From Pezizomycotina sp. ARF18 (taxonomy: Eukaryota; Ascomycota): a stretch of DNA of 64,000 nt. The translations under genes were made by a program, and so were the position numbers. The stretch spans positions 1 through 64,000 of the forward strand of contig AZLU01000104.1 of the NCBI GenBank assembly GCA_002224055.1, written 5' to 3'. The notes beneath the pieces were generated by a model that saw only the letters and a list, made by a program, of their open reading frames with translations, was not told where the DNA came from and searched no databases. Of this stretch, positions 1-12,600 are shown one piece after another (the stretch's first letter is position 1; each line of letters opens with the position of its first letter).

Positions 1-879
1 TCACAAAGCACAATCGTTTAACATTGTATATATACAGCAAAATTTCATTTCACGGTTTCCTTCTCGTCATTTTTATCAGTATGAAGAAAACCACAAAATA
101 TGGCTTACGAATGGTTTGGATTTGAGACGTACGGGGAGCTTCGCGTGCTTGATGTTGACTAAAGGTATGCTCAACATACTACGTAGGGCGAAGATTCACA
201 GGACGCCGGCGCAGCACACGCAAGACAAGTTCTCCTGGAGCCATATTATAGACTCCCTTCTTTCGACGTCCTCGAAAACGGAGTTCTCAATGGTATCATA
301 GACATAGAGCCCTTTTCCGCCTTGCTTTCCCCCTATATGCAAAGCAAAGCATAACGAGGGTCTCATGTTAGTTACACCAGACCTCGATACTAAGCGCATA
401 CCTGAAAATACCTTCGTGCTAGGAAATAAGCATCAAAATCTACCTTGACCCTTTTATAAATTTACCCCGATTTTATTTATTTATTTATTTTTTAGCCCGG
501 GAAGTGAGAGAGATAGAAGCCCTTGCCACCTGAGGACCTTCGGGAGTTTCTAGAAACCATTGTTATAGCAGGACTCGACCACAAAAAAAGAGAGAAACTC
601 CGCCGCCCCCCCCCCCCCCCACGGACATCCGTTGAAGCCCTTCCTATAATGACGGGAACGCCCTCGAGGAAATACTTCACAAATATCCCAACGGCGCCAA
701 TCAACACCCTAGGTTCTCAAACCATTTGAAAGAACCATAGCAACATTCTTTTTTCTTGAAGAATAAAACTCCCGAGAATTATTCCGTGGGTGTCACGTGG
801 AGAACTTCTTCTCGTCTTGTTTCATCCCACATGACATTCATTCAGCCGTAGGTGTTCATACTGCACGCTCGTATATCGG
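1..879. other. Left-edge spacer, no gene seen
   Basis: No open frame here shows recognisable protein character. The stretch holds a short TTTA microsatellite around 470-492 and a pure C15 run at 606-620. A CACGTG hexamer lies near 796. Short overlapping open frames on both strands around 490-730 exist because the C-rich run lacks stop codons, and they are not called. Confidence 0.5.
606..620. repeat. C15 homopolymer
   Basis: Fifteen uninterrupted C bases, so G15 on the minus strand. The run can form a G-quadruplex and is prone to length error in sequencing. Confidence 0.9.
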
Positions 880-2475
880 CTAACTATATCCCGCGCACCG
901 CGCTAAATATTTCTCTAAAAGAAGGAAGAAGACGACGACGGACGACGTTAGAAAAGTTAACTTTATTTTCGGCGTCGTACAAAAGTTTTCGAATGAGGAG
1001 AATGTGGAGATAAAGTGTTGTGGGGTACGAGACGCCAAGCGGAGAAATTGGTTTGAGTAGAAACTAGCGGCTTTTTCGAGTGTGTGGAAAGCCCCTAAGG
1101 CCATTGGATTTGGTGGGCAATCCTGTTTCGGGTGATGTTGCGGTGAAAGTGCGGAAGGAGCGCTCGCCATCAGGTTGTATAGGAGAGGTGAATGCTCCAT
1201 TTTCAGGTGCGGAACCTCTCTGAAACGGAAGGGCGCCGTACTTCTGTCATTGAATACGCTGTTTTTAACGTGAGCACCCGTTTCTGCAGAAATGTTCTCC
1301 TACAGTCCTGATTGTAAATGTTGGCCACAGATGGTCAATTCCAAGTGTGCGCGGGTTTGTATGGTCGGATGAGAGGGAGGTAACTGATCTTTCAAGCTAC
1401 TTGCTGAAAAGCTCGCTGTGATAGGGGCAAGGATATTTGCCCTCTTGCACACTAAAAGCAGTTGGCCTGCTCCTTTAAGGCCCTTGTTGGAGCTCACTGA
1501 ACGTAACCTAGGCGCAACGAGTGCCGAATCGAAAAAGTATCCTGAATTCTGTCCATGGAAGCTGAAGCAGCCTGATGAGAGTTGTGGTGCCGGTTCGAAG
1601 TGGAGGTTTTCGGGCTGAGGACAGGACCGCCGTGGCGTTTTTGCTTTGTGCACAATCTGCTGGAAATGTGTGGAGTGCGCATGCACTTCCTTCAATTGCT
1701 CCTTCTTGCTTTACACTCGCGGTGTTTGCTTCCTACCGGGAGGGTTGTTCCGTCTCGAGGGTTTGCGAATGGATTCTGAGCTTGCTGAGACCAAGGAGAA
1801 GATGAACGATCAGGTCAAGTAGGGGGACTGTTTCGTGCTGAGGAACCGTACCGACGGCCTGAGATGATGGAGGAACGGCGTCTTTTGTCATCGCATGCCT
1901 ACTTCAAGCGTGACCGAGGTAGTCAGCAATTTACAGCACAGGAGCAAAGGAGTGAAAGTGGCAAGCAATGGAAGCTGCCTTGCAGCATTCCAAGTAGAAA
2001 AGCGATTCAAATATGCAGAGGGCACTTTGAGAGGCTTTAGTGCCACTAAATGTCTACAGAGCTCTGTGGAACACTATCACCGTCCACAGGGGACATTCTT
2101 CGCGCTGCTGCCTTGAGCGACGCCGTTTTGAGAGTTACTTCCATTGAAGGCCACGTATCTCTTGCAATATGCAAGGATCTCCACCCACGATCTGGGAGGA
2201 TGGAGAACAAGGACCGTTCTTGCTCCTGTAGTATGGAGATTGCCGCAGATGAGAGGGCTTGGTGGGCTCTTCTTGATACGGTAGAAGCTTTTGCTTGCGT
2301 GTGTTGGCCCTCGAGCAATGCCATTAGCATTCTCTACACACGACCTGGGAAGTATATCTGCCCATATATATAGGTAGATCACAAGGTTTATTATTTCGCA
2401 AATGGCTATAGACGGCCTCTTACAGCAAGATGAAGCCATTCTCGCAGCGAGAATTTCTTTCAAGATCACCAAACA
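880..2475. other. Coding-like region, unassigned
   Basis: This stretch is richer in GC and in open frames than the flanking spacer. Plus-strand pieces read sensibly in short runs, for example around 1765-1820 (MDSELAETKEKMNDQVK) and 2130-2330 (VTSIEGHVSLAICKDL). The minus strand is equally open at 880-1200, 1300-1695 and 2046-2330. No piece matches a family I know, and strand and exon boundaries cannot be fixed. Given the indels in the other genes here, this may be a real host gene cut into frames, a gene relic, or chance. A BLASTX search would decide. Confidence 0.25.
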
Positions 2476-2848
2476 CTTCCGCTGTGCGAGAAGAATCTAG
2501 GGCTAGGGCTTCCTCAGGGCACACAAAGGCTTCTCGGTAGGGCAGTCGCGTGGGTCTGATGGACACTTACAGAAAAATAATTATTTTTCCACTTGTTCAC
2601 GACTCATCGACTGTCATCGGCACGGCAACGGGATCACAGGTACAACGAAGATCAAGATTTTGAACCCATTAACGACTCTTGCACTTTTCTGAGATCTGGT
2701 CCTCTTCTCCTCACGGGAGCTATTTTGATCTACTTTTCGGATTTTTAGGACCAATATTGAATTTCGGTACTTCTATTCCCATACAATTTCCATGGGAGTC
2801 TAGGTACCCACGATATAAAAAAATAATTTGTATGGCAGCCCAACCAAC

Positions 2849-2945
2849 TATAAATTAAACCATCTCTCACTTCCATCTTTCATCTTCTTTCTTTCTTCTT
2901 TTATATCCTCCACCACAATCAATAAAAAAATTATTTTCCTCCTTT
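2849..2945 (+). promoter_or_regulatory. TATA-like box and CT-rich leader of the wall-protein gene
   Basis: TATAAATTA at 2849-2857 is followed by a strongly pyrimidine-rich strand up to about 2945, ending about 150 bases before the ATG at 3097. A TATA element followed by a CT block is the usual layout around transcription starts of well-expressed filamentous fungal genes. The actual start site is not known. Confidence 0.4.
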
Positions 2946-3096
2946 TTTTTTAAAAAAAAAAGTAATTTCCCCTTTGCCTACTCATTCACACAAATATTCA
3001 CCGTAAGCTCGTAGAAGTAGACGTAGATAGTAACATCTTCAATCCCTTACTACCTTACCCCTTCTTCCCCTTACTCCAACATCTTTTTTATTCAAC

Positions 3097-5125
3097 ATGG
3101 TCCAAGTCTCTTTCCCCGTTGCGCTTATCGCGCTTCTTTCTGCCTCAATGTCTGGCCTTTGGCTACGGCTTGGCTTCCCAGAGATTTACCCTGGTGGGGC
3201 TTGCTCTCCCGATGGCTGCAGCTACTGTGCTGGTCATTCTCACCGGTCATCTTCACTTGTGTTGGTGGTAAACTGTCTTATGGTACTTGTGCGGTAAGTT
3301 CTTCTTTTTCTTCTTTTTCTTCTTCTTCTTCTCTTCTTTTGTTCTTTGCTAACTTTTGTTCGTCTTTTTCTTTCCAGAATGTGCATTTGTGGCACACTAC
3401 TGCCGACAATGCGAAGTGCTACACTGCTCCATGTAAGTATATATCTACTTCCTCTTCCCTTCCTTCCCTCGTAGATTGTAGATTGTTAGATCGTAGGTCT
3501 TCACCGTAGTTCCCGTGTTGCCCAGTACTTCCCGTAGTTCCTTGTAGACTCCCTTTTTCCACTTCACTTCATCATACTTCCTTATCTTTTCTCTTTCTTC
3601 TTTCTTCTTTCTTCTTTCTTCCTTTTTCACTTCCTTTTCTAACCCTTTTTTTTTTCACTTTTTCTCCCCTTTCCAGATCTTCTGGCGTCGTTTCCAACCC
3701 CATGACCGTCACCGTCTCTGCCCAGCCATCTAGCGATGCCTGCGCTTCTGCGCCAGCTGTCCAGTATCCTTCTTGGCTCCTCTTCCCTTTCCTTTGCTTT
3801 CTTTCACTTAACAAAGATTTTCTCAAATACTCACTTTTCTCTTCTTTTTTTTTTCCCCCTTTAGCTCAATCACCAGCTTCCAACGGCGGCAACGGTGGTT
3901 CCCCTTCTCCAGCCTCCAACGGTGGAAATGTGGTTCCGGTTCCGGTTCTTACAGTGTAGGTTTATTCTTCCTCCAAATTTCTTCCCCTTCTCCTTTCCCC
4001 ACTTTTCATTTTCTAACTTTTTTTATCTCCTCCTCCTTTCTCCAGTAATGGTGGCAATGGTGGCTCTCCTGCTCCAGCCCAGTCTCCAGCTCCAGCTTCA
4101 ATGGTGGAATGGTTCCCCAGCTGGTGGTTATCCTTCTGCTGGTAAGTTCTTCTTCTTTCCGCTTCATTCCCACTTTTTGAACCTCTTCAACAAAAAAAAA
4201 AAAAAAAGAAAAAAAAAAGACCCTTTTCTAACTTTTCTTCCTTTATAGGTGGCAACGGCGGTCTCCTTCCCTGCTGGTGGCTCCAATCGTGGTAAGTTTT
4301 CTTTCTTTCTTTCTTTCTTCCTTTCTTCCTTTCTTCTTTCTTCCTTTCTTCCTTTTTCCTTTCTTCCTTCTCCTTTCTTCCTTTCTTCCTTTCTTCCTTT
4401 CTCTTTCTCTTCTTCTATCTTACACTTTTGCCAACATTCCCCCCTTTTTTTCCTCCTAGGGAATGTGGTTCCCATCTCCTGCTGGTGGCTATCCTGCGGT
4501 GGTAACCCATCTCCAGCTTCCTCTCCCGCTGCTGGTGGTGCCGGTGGTTATCCTGCCCCTGCTCCAGCTGGCTCAAGTGGTAAGTTTTCTATCCTCTTCC
4601 TCTTTCACAATTTCTTCCCTTTTTCTTCCAAATCCCTAATTTTCTTCTTTTTTTTCACTCTAGCTCCCCAACAGTCCGGTGGTGCTGGTGGCAATGGTGG
4701 CAGCTCCCAACTGGTGCTCAAGGTAAGCTGTTTCCCCTTTTCCGTTTACTTTTTCCCCTTCATTCCCTTCTGTTCTCCCTTTTCCTTCAGTTCCCCACTC
4801 TTTCCATTTTCTCGCTGACTTCCCTTCCACTTATTTCCAGGTTACCCTGCCGCTTCTGGCTCTCCAGCTGCTACTGGTAGCGCTCTGGTGGCTCTGGTGG
4901 CGCCTACCCACTGGTTCTACTTCCACGGTGGCCCTGGTCACGGTGGTAAATGGCGCCGGCTCTGGTAGCGGTCTTCCGGCTCTTCTGGTCTTCTGGCTCC
5001 GGTGGCATGGTGGTAGCGCTTCCCCTCAATCCACTACCGGCTATGTGCCGCTGGGATCGCTCCATCCCCTTCAACACTGCCTTCTTGGCCACTGCCATCG
5101 TTGCTGGCTTCATGGTTGCCATTTA
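3097..5125 (+). CDS. Secreted Gly/Ser/Pro-rich protein, probable GPI-anchored wall protein
   Basis: This is a nine-exon gene for a predicted cell-surface protein. It starts with a clear signal peptide (MVQVSFPVALIALLSASMS). A Cys-containing N-terminal part follows (CSPDG, CVGGKLSYGTC, TTADNAKCYTAPC), then arrays built on NGGNGGSP, PASNGG, SPAPA and AGGYPA, then a hydrophobic tail (NTAFLATAIVAGFMVAI) directly before the stop, as in GPI-anchor signals. Exons: 3097-3293, 3378-3432, 3677-3763, 3865-3955, 4046-4141, 4249-4291, 4461-4579, 4665-4722, 4841-5125. Most donors are GTAAGT/GTAAGC; intron 3 uses a weaker GTATCC. Acceptors are CAG or TAG with pyrimidine tracts. The repeats change frame several times by apparent one-base losses, so no single continuous frame exists. 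The exact family is not recognised. Surface location is inferred from the two end signals. Confidence 0.75.
4297..4425 (+). repeat. CTTTCTTC-type pyrimidine microsatellite in intron 6
   Basis: An imperfect tandem of CTTT and CTTC units fills most of the intron at 4292-4460. It produces long Phe/Ser/Leu or, on the other strand, Lys/Arg/Glu open frames that are artefacts. Confidence 0.85.
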
Positions 5126-8100
5126 AAGCTTCGTGGTGAATTATTTTTCTTTCTTTTCCAAAGTTCAAAAATTATTTCGGTGCTTTTTTTCATAACTTTC
5201 ATAACTTTATCATTCAAAAATCGTGGTCACTTTTCCTTGTATTCTTTTTTTAATAATGGGGGTTCTTAAAAACAATGTTTTTTTTCTTTCACTTTTCAAT
5301 AGTTACATAGCAAATAAGCAGTTTTCTTTTCCCACTTGGTGTCTTCTAGATAGCCCTTTTCCTTTTCAACTTATTCTTATTCAAACCTGGAAATTAGTTA
5401 GAAACTTCTTTTTATAAAAAATGAAAGTTATCACTTAAACAAAAACCTCTTTGTAAATCTTTGGGCAGATTCCCTTCAACCATTGAATCTGTGAATGTCG
5501 TGATGTTCATTACTAGAACATGTGAAGTGCTTATCTCTTTCTCGATCTACTACCATCTTTCGTGTCGTGAAATCTTCCGTAGAGCATCCGTTCAAATTTT
5601 ATTCTCTCAAGATTGCAAGATCATGGCGAAACTACCTAATCAACGCTAATAAGTTGAAATGTAAAGCGATAATGGCAATCATCAGATGAATAAACTTGTG
5701 CTTGCTTGGAGGTTTCACCGTCCAGATGTAGATAGGAAGTGAGTTTTTGTGTTGCATACTTTGAGGGCTTGCGCCGGTACTTAGAAAATAAAGGCGGGGG
5801 AGAAACGAAAAGTCTGTTCTTTTTCTCTCGTGGTGAAGTGATATTCTACATGGTCACTAGATAGGAATAACATACTCTGCGTTACACCATGATCAAAGCC
5901 CCTTTAAATTTCCCTGCTGTTTTCTTCTCTACTTTATGTTCTTAATAACTAATGCAAATAATGGCTTCCGGCAATTTAGAGTGAATAAACTGGTTAGGTC
6001 CATTCGATTTCGCTTTTTCAACTTTCATAGACACACGAATGACGCACTTTTTTTTATTGGGTGAATGGACTTGCCGTCCATCGAGCCTTTTATCCCCTCT
6101 CTTTACCAAAAAAAAAAAAATCTCACCTTTTTCATAATATCACGACCTTTCGGACGTCTTCAGCTCACGTAATTCTGTATTTTTTAGAAAGCTTTGGTGA
6201 TCCCCCTTTTTAAGTTTTTTCGTACTGGTTTTTCATACCGGTTTTTCATGTATGTTGCTGTAGCGTACTGCCCTAATACCTAATAACTACCTAACGATTT
6301 CCCAGTATAATTCTTGACCGAACTACAGATTACAATATCCCCATCGTCTTCCCTTCTCCATTCCGTACTCCCATAATATTCCCTCTGTTAACCTCAGTCA
6401 GAACAGTGGATAAGATTTTATAGGCGGTCGCCTGCATTCTTTCCAGAAAGCCATATTTCTTCTCTTTCCACATATTGGATGTTTAGTTATTATGGTTTAG
6501 CGAAGGTATATTTAGCGGAATAGAATACGTGTTATGAAAGCGACAGCCATCGCGTGACGAATTGAAAACTTTATAACGTTTTTTCGATCCCTTCTAAAGA
6601 GTAATCGTGATACGCGTAGTTAGTTGGTTGTTGTTTCAACTCCGCGTGTTGAAAAATATCTCGCGAGCACTAAATCCTTTTCTTATTGATTTAAATCGGT
6701 AATGGGGCTGTAAGATTTCAATCGCTTTCTGTGTGATGTTCGGTGTTGTTTATGTGCTAAGCGAGGAGCTTGATATCAGCGGTAAAATATGCAATTTCGC
6801 TGGATGTCGTTTGTACTATATCCCTCCGATTTGCATATTGAGATTTGAGATATAGTGCGGCTCGTGTCCTCGGAGCCTCCTGGGAGACGGTTATGTTAAG
6901 GTCCTGGTTTATCGCTCCTCGGTGGAGGATAGAGATTAGTTCTCAATATATTGATCGACCGCTAGATGTAGTACTGTCCGCTCGGATTTATTATGACACC
7001 GACGTCGTTAGCAAGGACGCCAGGTTTCCTATAAGGTGCTAGAGAATATCTCGTAGATTAGGCGTTATCTTCCGCTCTCTGCGACATTGTTTATTCTGCA
7101 TATCGCAACTCTCCTTTTTGACTTCTTCTCATATGACGTGTGGCTGAAATCAGTAGATTACGAAAAGCTGAACCACTAGACCTTTCTTGAAAGAAAGGTC
7201 TAGAATTTTGACAATTATATGTAGGCTTGATTTTAGGATAAAACATCTTTTTGGGAGCATGTATATAGAGGAAGGCTTTGGGGTTTGGCTATCGTTAGCC
7301 TCGATTGCCTTTGCGGAACATCGATGGGATACGAACGCTCTTGATAGAATCGTGTATCGCAGCCTTTTGCTTTACCAGTGCCTCCAGTACCGCTACATCT
7401 TCCATCTATGGCGCTCCAAACTGTTTCGCTGGGACTGGGCAGTCTATCGAATTGCGAGTTCTAGGCAATGCAAGTTCTAAGCAGAGAGTTTCACTATATT
7501 CCTTGAGGAAATAGCAGAAATATCGATCGCCTTCGACAAAATTCTTACTATAGTGATTGCTTTTTTCTTCCTTGACACGTTTGTAACCGAGCACTGTGCT
7601 AGCTTCTCTGTAAGCACGGCACCTCAATGCGACCTTCTTTATGGGTAGTAACTCCCCGGCCTTTTTTCTTTTCTCTCTTTTTATTTATTTTTTTTTTTCC
7701 TGATACGAAGCTTCTTTTGATCTGGTACTGTGAGAAATATTTGACGATATTGCGATATTGCTATGAACTGGACGCGATCGAGGTACGGAATGGCCCGTCC
7801 GGATAATATGAAGTCGGTTCCGAGACCTCGCGCAAATCCGGCAGTAATATAATCGGGGAAATTTTTCGGGTATTATCTCACTCGCATCTTTATCCAATGT
7901 ACTCATGGGCTCGGTATTAATTCGCAGCTTATCCTAGGGTGAAATTGCACACGAGGGCAGCGGACCCCTATATTAGATAGACAAATATCGTTTGAAGCAA
8001 AAATAAAGTACCATCGGGCTAAATGAAATACATACTTATAGACTCAGGCAATGTCGGCCTTTAATCGGGATTATCATGTACAGGCATCTCGCGACATAAC

Positions 8101-8586
8101 GGCGATTTCCCCTTCGGAGCTCCTCAGTAGGCTATCGGTCCAGTGCCTACCAGCGCTTACTAGTTAATCGGCATCACTTATGATTCAAACAGTTCATCCT
8201 TTACCTTTCCTCTTTCTTCGTTAAGTATCGTCTGCCAGCACGATTTTCCTGTTGGAATCGCTTAATAAAAGTATCAGGCGGCTAAGACTTCACGAAGAAT
8301 ATCTGTTTTGCTGAATCGTTGATAGTTTAAGAAACTTATCGGGTCTTCTTCGTTTATTTCAATTAACCCGAATCACTTCGAGCCACGTCTGAAGTATCAT
8401 ACCCTCGTTTCCGCGTAGGGGAAAAAATAGGGTAGATGGCCCGATTTATGAACGGTTTTCATGCCTTCCGTAGTAGTAAAATCAAAGATACATACCGCCT
8501 ATACTTTCTGTCGAATAATGCTGGTTCGATATGTACTGGCGTTGTAGCTTGAGTTCTAACAATTCGGATATCACTCCTCTACGCGG

Positions 8587-8609
8587 TTTTTTTTTTTTTT
8601 TTTTTTTTT
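8587..8609. repeat. T23 homopolymer
   Basis: Twenty-three uninterrupted T bases within spacer. No flanking duplication or open frame suggests a retroposed copy. Confidence 0.9.
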
Positions 8610-9649
8610 GGCTATGACTCGGAATTGTGACATTGATGACAAATTATTGATAAAACTATCCATAGGACTCGTTCGTGCTCATTCTTTTACGGCATAAAAC
8701 TATGCTTCCCGAGGATTATTTTTTGAGATATTGAATGACGATGCGATCTAAATATTCTTCAGGCTTATTTGCAAGATATGGTGTACACTGAAGAATACAG
8801 GAGTGGTAAAAGCCGGCGTGAAGTCTTCGCGCTATAAGTTGCCATAGCTGTGTTCAGAAAATTCATATACCGGTAGTAGATATGTGTCTCCTCAATCTTC
8901 GATCAGGATTTGGTATTAAGGGTAAGTGCACTTCTCGCCTCTATGGTTTTCTGCATTCTCCTGTTCAAATTATCACCATCACTTCCTTTTTGCTTTGGTT
9001 TCCTTCTTGCAGTTGGATTTTCGGATATTGTGGTTTGGGTGCGGTGGCACATTATTTAGGTATATATATCCTATGCTATCAGCGTGGATTATTTTTCTTT
9101 TTGTTCTTTTTTCGCATTCTAGTTTCACGAGTGCTTTCACATGTATGTGCTCTCCTTGCCCTAAGGCCTAAGCTACTTGGTATCCCACAGCTCTCTCTGC
9201 ATTTTTACCGAAAAGTAATAACTTTCCTCCGGTTATCCGACGCAGGGAGATGACGACAGCGTCACAGGAAGTGGCCTATATATCGCCAATGGAAGTTTTT
9301 GGAAGACGGTTATATGCAGACCTTGGACCATCACTCATCGTTAGATGGATAATGATGGGTTCTCCATGTATGGTCGGGTTTTGGTTCTCGTTCAGGTGAC
9401 TGTTATTCGCTTTTGCCTTAAACTCGCAGCAAGTCCGTTGCGAATCCTATCCAACGATGCTGTATACTTCTGAGACCTGAGTTTATCACGCTCTCCGCGC
9501 AGGAGGTATCCTACGTTTTCGTGTGCTCTAACATACATTGAGACCATTTAATATGAGTGGTACCCGTGTGACACGATAGCAACAGTGGGACCCGCTGAGC
9601 CATCTTTCAGCAATAGCCTTATTTAACAATGTTATGTTGAGGTTGCTGG

Positions 9650-9680
9650 TTTTTTTTTTTTTTTTAAGAAAAAAAAAAAA
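9650..9680. repeat. T16-AAG-A12 near-palindrome
   Basis: A T16 run is followed almost at once by an A12 run, giving a sequence able to fold on itself. The same head-to-head arrangement of T and A runs occurs at four other places in the window. Confidence 0.85.
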
Positions 9681-12600
9681 GACGGTATTGAAATCCAACT
9701 TCGGGTTTGAACCAGCCAGAATCAGTCCTGTCCTCGTAGAATATCGATTGTTTTGATCCTTTCGATAAAATCATTCACCGCAGCTGTTATTTGGTTCGTG
9801 CGAGCGTTTACATAAAACTACATCTATCACGTTTGCTTCTTCGAATTTGGTTCCATCATTTTCGGTAAGAAGTGGCGGCCTGTCGTCGCTGGCTCCTTCA
9901 GATAATGTAATTACTCAGCAACGAGTGCCATTACTTCTCCGATGCAGATCTCGTTATCGCTCAAACTCCACGCACGATTTTGGGGAACGTCGGAAGACTA
10001 TGATTGGGTGGAACGTAAGCAGTGAAGGCATTCGTCATTGACGTTTACGTCTGGTTACGGACGAAGCAGATTTACTAAGTCTCAATGTATAATTTGCCGA
10101 TCATTCGTGCTCTACCCAATGGTCATTGATTAGTTTAGAGTGACGGTGTACCGCGAACTTTAAGAATCTCTATCGGATTTCGGAGATAGCGAAGCAGTGT
10201 CTCGTAGGCTTCACTTATCGCTCATCGCTAACGGGGCGCATTATCTAGCTTTATCAACCGGAAGAAGATGGGGTTTATTTTCGGTGGCCTATTTAATCCG
10301 TTCCCCATACAGACCCGATTTTTAACTCTTCTATTATGCTGTTACAGATTGTTCCCGTAGGCGCCGACTCAGGGACACCCCCTTTGTACCACGAATATTT
10401 GAGCTATCGCTCTCTCGCGTGAGCCTCGCACCAAAATATACTATATAGTGCTCTAGCTAGCATTCCCAAGGCATAGTTATGTTCTTGATTCAGTGATTAG
10501 ATCTATAGTAAAACCTAACGTCTCTCGATTTTGATCAAAGCTGCTAGCACTTTTGGTCGAGTCGCTATTATTGAAAGTGATGACAAGCTTGAAATATGGA
10601 ACAAATGGATGGTCCTATTATGTAAAAAGCTGCCTTTAGAGCCCGAGTACAGGATTCACGCCAGTTTGTCTCATCCATCAAACTTACAGGCAAAATCTTC
10701 AATATATCGTTTTTGCGAGGCGGTCGTAATATCCTCCCTAAACCGGACTTCATTAGGGGTTTTTGATTACTCGCTTGAGGCCCTTCTTCCACGCCTTTAG
10801 TTCCAAGTTTCCCTTCACCAAATTATAGGAATGGCCGGACACTGCCGGCACGGCGGGTTCATTTTATTGGCATTTAAAGTCATAACCGGCCTCTGTGCCA
10901 TTGACATATGGGCGAGGCACGGTTTCTCCGCAGGAGTAACTAAGAATTTCATTTGGTAGTATATTCAGCAGCCATCCGAGCGCGATTACCCGACCCCTGA
11001 TATGGTGTAGGTCTACCTATCAGCGGAATATATATCCCAATCGTTACTTTCGCATCTTGCTGAGCGCGGCCTATATAAAGCCCGGTTTTCAGGCGACGCT
11101 GTACTAGTTATGATCTTAAACACAACCTTGGTTTCAGACACCCGCTCAGTTCAAATTCATAGGATTGGAGATCCCGGTTGTGCAATTTATCGTAGCTCTG
11201 CTTTCACTTCACGAGAATGCGGCAAGCTGACATTTCTGAGTTATAGCCCCCGCGGCCGGCCCGTATTATATCGTCCGAGGTTTATTTTTCGCTTTCTTAT
11301 CAATCCAACAGCCGCAGCACAAGCGACATTAGCCTGCGACCGTGAGTCTATGAATTCGGTTTCGTTTGAGCTCCAGGATATTTAGAAAGTTATCCACGCT
11401 TTTCCGTCCATCCTCATGTCGCGTGAGAATGACGCTCGCGTAGGGTGCTATGACGACAACGCTGGATGCCATCACCTTCTTTCTAACCTTTCCCAGACAG
11501 CGCCTGATAAGCGTTATGTCCTGGGTGAGAAAATACAGAAACAGTGTACACACGCGCATCTCTATCAGGCGAGGTAGAGCTTTCCGCATTTCATCAGACG
11601 ATAAGTGTCATTTCAGCAGCTGTTGCTCACAAATAGCGCAATATAGCTTATGCAGGCTATAGGGGTAAGGGCCCGCGCTGACGGTAACCTCTAATATCAT
11701 AAGGAAGTCACATACCGTGAGTAACCTTACTTATATTGTGAGGTTCATATGGTGTCAGTAGCGCGTAATTATCACGTTCCCAAGGCCCATAAAGGCGAAG
11801 ACCTGTGCTTTTGACGTCGCGTATCGTACCGTGGGCTTTTTCTTTTTGGTGATTAACGCGCGGAGATAAGCGCACACTTGGTAAAAAAAAAAAAACTAAA
11901 CGATTACGTGGCTTTAAACATGTCCGTCATGATAATCAACTGGGAGTATCAATGGTTCCGCCTAGTATTCGCGTCCGCGCAATAAGTATCGCTTTGTATG
12001 GGCGCATATTTGCTGGCCGCTTGTACGCTATTTCAGCTTCTTCTAATTTAGTACTCTCTATGAGCCTTGCCTCTGTCGTAGTATTAAATAATATCCCTTC
12101 TTCGGACTCTCGAGGTGAACACTTTAATATGAGTTCTACCACCTCCTTCTTAGACTTACAAACAACACGCATTTGGCTGAATACGCATCCATTCTCGCAG
12201 TCCCTTCCTTCATCGTAGCCAATACACAAAAATTGCTTTTTCTCCGCAGTTATCACTCCTCACCTGCTTGAAATCTAATTAGCGAGCTATAGTAAGTTGA
12301 CTTCATACTCGCGATTTCTCGAGAAACGATCGAAGATATCATGCTCGATCTTACCAGCTAGTAATTTTATGGGACTTCTGCAGTCAAGTTGATCAAATCG
12401 TCAAGTTATATAAATCTCTCGCCTTCGGTTCCCGTGTCTTAGCAGAGCCGTTTTCCACTCAAAACGCAACATTTCCAATGCGTGGACTTCTCACAGAACG
12501 CTTTCACTATACGGCGTGGTTATTGCGTTTATCTGCCAGGAGTTATGGCATAATTACCTTCGAGAAAGATCCAAAATCAGTATGGCTTGATTTTTCTTTG

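Noticed and set aside
4164-4475. Lys/Arg/Glu-rich minus-strand frame of 103 codons
   Set aside because: It is the antisense of the CT-rich intron of the wall-protein gene.
9690-9720. GGTTCAAACCCGA on the minus strand, resembling a tRNA T-arm
   Set aside because: No D-arm, anticodon arm or acceptor pairing was found at the right distances.
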